This document shows positions 10,495-12,500 of a DNA stretch of 12,500 nucleotides, piece after piece. The translations under genes and the position numbers were made by a program. The notes below the pieces were generated by a model, which did not search any database, was not told the origin of the DNA, and saw only the letters and a program-made list of their open reading frames with translations. Source of the DNA: Trachelipus rathkii (Eukaryota > Arthropoda > Malacostraca > Isopoda > Trachelipodidae); contig JABUQX010061648.1 of assembly GCA_015478945.1 (NCBI GenBank), positions 12,501 through 25,000 of the forward strand, in the 5' to 3' direction. The stretch's first letter is position 1. The number at the start of each line of letters is the position of its first letter.

Positions 10495-10620
10495 CATATA
10501 TATATATATATATAATATATATATTAATATATATATATATATATATATCTATATATATAATATATATATATATATTATGATATATAATATAATATATATA
10601 TATATATATTATATATGATA
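10495..10620. repeat. TA-rich tract right of unit B
   Basis: Interrupted (TA)n with ATTAAT, ATCTAT and ATGATA breaks. It lies outside the duplicated unit. Confidence 0.93.
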
Positions 10621-11006
10621 TAGCTATACCCGAACAGCGAGGTAGCTCTGTCTGCACACTGAAGAGTAAATGCATCAAGAGCTTCAATTATATTAACGAT
10701 ATATTGATCCTGTTCTGCCCTAACTCTTCCTTTAAAGACATAAATGAAGGAGAAGGATTGTAGAGATGGAGGAGAGGATATTGGAATGATAAAAATTTCC
10801 TAATTTCCACCAAGGTTAAGCAAAAAGAGGGATTCTTTAGTAAACTGGGTAAGATCTATTTTGAAAATTGTCCTTACTGTTGCTTACTTGGGATAGTTTC
10901 GCAACTTCCTGAGTAAAAAATGCTTTGTGGTGTAACAATCGCGAAGAAAGAGCCTATGTTACAGATTTTCAGGGAGAAATTCCTTCTTTTAAAATTTACT
11001 AATTCA
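10617..11006 (+). pseudogene. Unidentified low-stop frame, possible decayed exon or gene fragment
   Basis: One plus-strand frame (starting at 10617) stays open for about 130 codons except for a TAG at 10761 and a TAA at 10914. It ends at the TAA at 11007. That is few stops for AT-rich DNA. The first part includes SFNYINDILILF (about 10680-10715), loosely like the YIDDIL box around the catalytic site of some reverse transcriptases, but with Asn in place of the first Asp. The second part includes KIYFENCPYCCLL (about 10854-10892), a Cys-rich stretch. There is no good start codon and no matching splice signal I would defend. I do not recognise a family. It could be a retroelement remnant, a decayed exon or chance. 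Confidence 0.25.
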
Positions 11007-11272
11007 TAAATTTAATATTTACGGCTTGAAACATTTTACAGGAAGGTTTATGTTTAATTAAGAGTTATAAGTTGGAATATTTGTGTGGATTGGTTAAATT
11101 TTTGGCAATATTTGTTATTGTTTTGTTTCAAGAATATACTAAGTGTAAATTAAATTTAGTGTATTGAGGAAGCCTTCAAAGACTATAACTACCAGGTAGG
11201 AAAGTTGAATAGTTAAAGCATGCAAATTTGTGTCACAAAAGCACAATGAGTTATTATTAATATAAATCTCTA
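11007..11272. other. AT-rich unique sequence, no gene seen
   Basis: Frequent stops in every frame. It ends with a short ATAAATCTCTATATAAATA lead-in to the minisatellite. No RNA gene or regulatory element can be supported. Confidence 0.6.
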
Positions 11273-11538
11273 TATAAATATAAGATTATAAATATAAGAT
11301 TATAAATATAAGATTATAAATATAAGATTATAAATATAAGATTATAAATATAAGATTATAAATATAAGATTATAAATATAAGATTATAAATATAAGATTA
11401 TAAATATAAGATTATAAATATAAGATTATAAATATAAGATTATAAATATAAGATTATAAATATAAGATTATAAATATAAGATTATAAATATAAGATTATA
11501 AATATAAGATTATAAATATAAGATTATAAATATAAGAT
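11273..11538. repeat. Perfect 14 bp minisatellite, 19 copies
   Basis: The unit TATAAATATAAGAT is repeated 19 times without a single mismatch (266 bp). The array then leaves the repeat at TTGAACTC. The unit is itself A/T-rich with one G. Fourteen bases is not a multiple of three, so it is not a coding repeat. Complete identity suggests recent expansion or homogenisation. Confidence 0.98.
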
Positions 11539-11670
11539 TTGAACTCAATCTTCAATTCTCATAATTTCCAGATTTCATAATTATTATTACTAATTTTGTG
11601 AGCTAAATTATTTGCTTAATATATTTCCAACCTAATTCAATTTATATGGAAATTTTTTTTACAATCTTAA

Positions 11671-11726
11671 GTAATAATAATAATAATAATAATAATAATG
11701 ATAATAATAATAATAATAATAATAAT

Positions 11727-11816
<90 letters not shown>
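11671..11816. repeat. (AAT)n microsatellite with small hairpin at its right edge
   Basis: An AAT array of nearly 50 units with two single changes (GATAAT near 11700 and ATTATAAT near 11726). It ends in AATGGAAT (11814-11821), a 4-base loop and ATTCCATT (11826-11833), a perfect 8 bp stem. The poly-Asn frame across it is an artefact. Confidence 0.96.
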
Positions 11817-11817
<1 letters not shown>

Positions 11818-11833
11818 GAATTTATATTCCATT

Positions 11834-12140
11834 AGATAGAAAACAAAAACCTATTTTTTAACTTCTGATTAATACCAAAAGTTGACCAAAATGCAATCAA
11901 AAGTTTTTTCATTTAGTTTTCCAATTCCTCAGACGACCTTCGACCTCTCCCCCCCCCCCATATCCATCGACCCCTTCCTCCATATTTATGATCGTATCAA
12001 AAATCAAGTACACCTTCCTGTGTACAATAAAAAATATGTACGTTGCATGTACGTATTCATATGTAGCGGGTATATTCTTTGAGTGATGCATTGTTAAGGA
12101 TTCCGATAATATCTTTAATTTAAAGATCGGGCCTCACCCT
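11834..12140. other. Unique AT-rich sequence with a C11 run, no gene seen
   Basis: Contains an 11-base C run (11949-11959). A 66-codon plus-strand frame (11882-12082) starts with Met but shows no domain, no signal peptide and no supporting context; I do not call it a gene. GTACGTTGCATGTACGTAT (about 12037-12055) is locally palindromic. Confidence 0.55.
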
Positions 12141-12246
12141 ACACGCACACACACACACACAACACACGCACACACATCGCACACACACACACACGCGCAC
12201 ATACACACGCACACACACGCACACACACGCACACACACACACACAC
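12141..12246. repeat. CA / CACG compound microsatellite
   Basis: (CA)n with regular CGCACACACA variants, especially at 12194-12236. Alternating purine-pyrimidine with CG steps is a classic Z-DNA-prone composition. Confidence 0.95.
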
Positions 12247-12288
12247 TAGCGCATACCACTAATACATCAAGCCAACTATAAACACACA

Positions 12289-12310
12289 CTATATATATGT
12301 ATAGTATATA

Positions 12311-12383
<73 letters not shown>

Positions 12384-12466
12384 ATATATATATATATATG
12401 ATATATAATATATATATATATATACGTATATATATATATATATTATATATAATAGTATATATATAA
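12289..12466. repeat. TA-rich tract at the right end of the window
   Basis: Interrupted (TA)n with GTATAG, TTATAAT, ATGATATAATA and TACGTA breaks. Non-repetitive T-rich sequence follows to the window end. Confidence 0.94.
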
Positions 12467-12500
12467 TTTATTTATACTGTTTTTTCCATTTTTCCCAATG

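Noticed and set aside
11219..11233. ATGCAAAT octamer as a transcription-factor site
   Set aside because: A single 8 bp match in AT-rich DNA without any promoter or gene nearby is expected by chance.
11273..11538. CRISPR-like array
   Set aside because: The repeat units directly abut one another with no spacers, the unit is only 14 bp, and the context is eukaryotic. It is a minisatellite.

Overview
This window looks like non-coding, repeat-dominated nuclear DNA from an animal. The likely source is a marine invertebrate such as a decapod crustacean or a cephalopod. That guess rests on the very dense AT, AAT/ATT and CA/GT microsatellites, the low GC content and the retroelement fragments; no sequence here fixes the species. 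I found no intact protein-coding gene and no tRNA or rRNA. Nearly all long open frames are translations of simple repeats (Ile-Tyr, poly-Asn and Val-Cys tracts).

Layout. Positions 1-520 hold a decayed non-LTR reverse transcriptase (RT) fragment on the minus strand. A roughly 255 bp TA tract follows. From about 835 to 2918 there is a longer, frameshifted copy of the same family on the plus strand. It carries a tandem duplication of about 537 bp in its C-terminal part and ends in a GATGAT-type tail, as RTE-like elements do. Positions 2919-3490 are TA tracts around a roughly 190 bp block rich in TACTTG hexamers, possibly one end of a non-autonomous DNA transposon.

The main structure of the window is a direct duplication. 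Unit A (about 3489-6755) and unit B (about 7067-10490) match along their whole length, in the same order and orientation, including the matching microsatellites. Each unit contains a candidate non-autonomous DNA transposon of 1.7-1.8 kb (3959-5638 and 7603-9413). Its ends are inverted (TAGGGTTrGC). In A, just inside the ends, GC-rich pentamer arrays lie in opposite orientation (GCACC on the left, GGTGC on the right). A hAT-like origin is plausible, but no target-site duplication or transposase is visible.

The right part holds a stretch with few stop codons (10617-11006, unidentified), a perfect 14 bp minisatellite of 19 units (11273-11538), an AAT array ending in a small hairpin, a CA/CACG tract and a final TA tract.

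The differences between A and B, and the damage to the RT copies, are dominated by one- and two-base indels. That fits decay, but it also fits unpolished long-read assembly or a retained haplotype copy. No genes act together here. The most interesting structures are the A/B duplication, the pentamer-armed transposon candidate and the homogeneous minisatellite.
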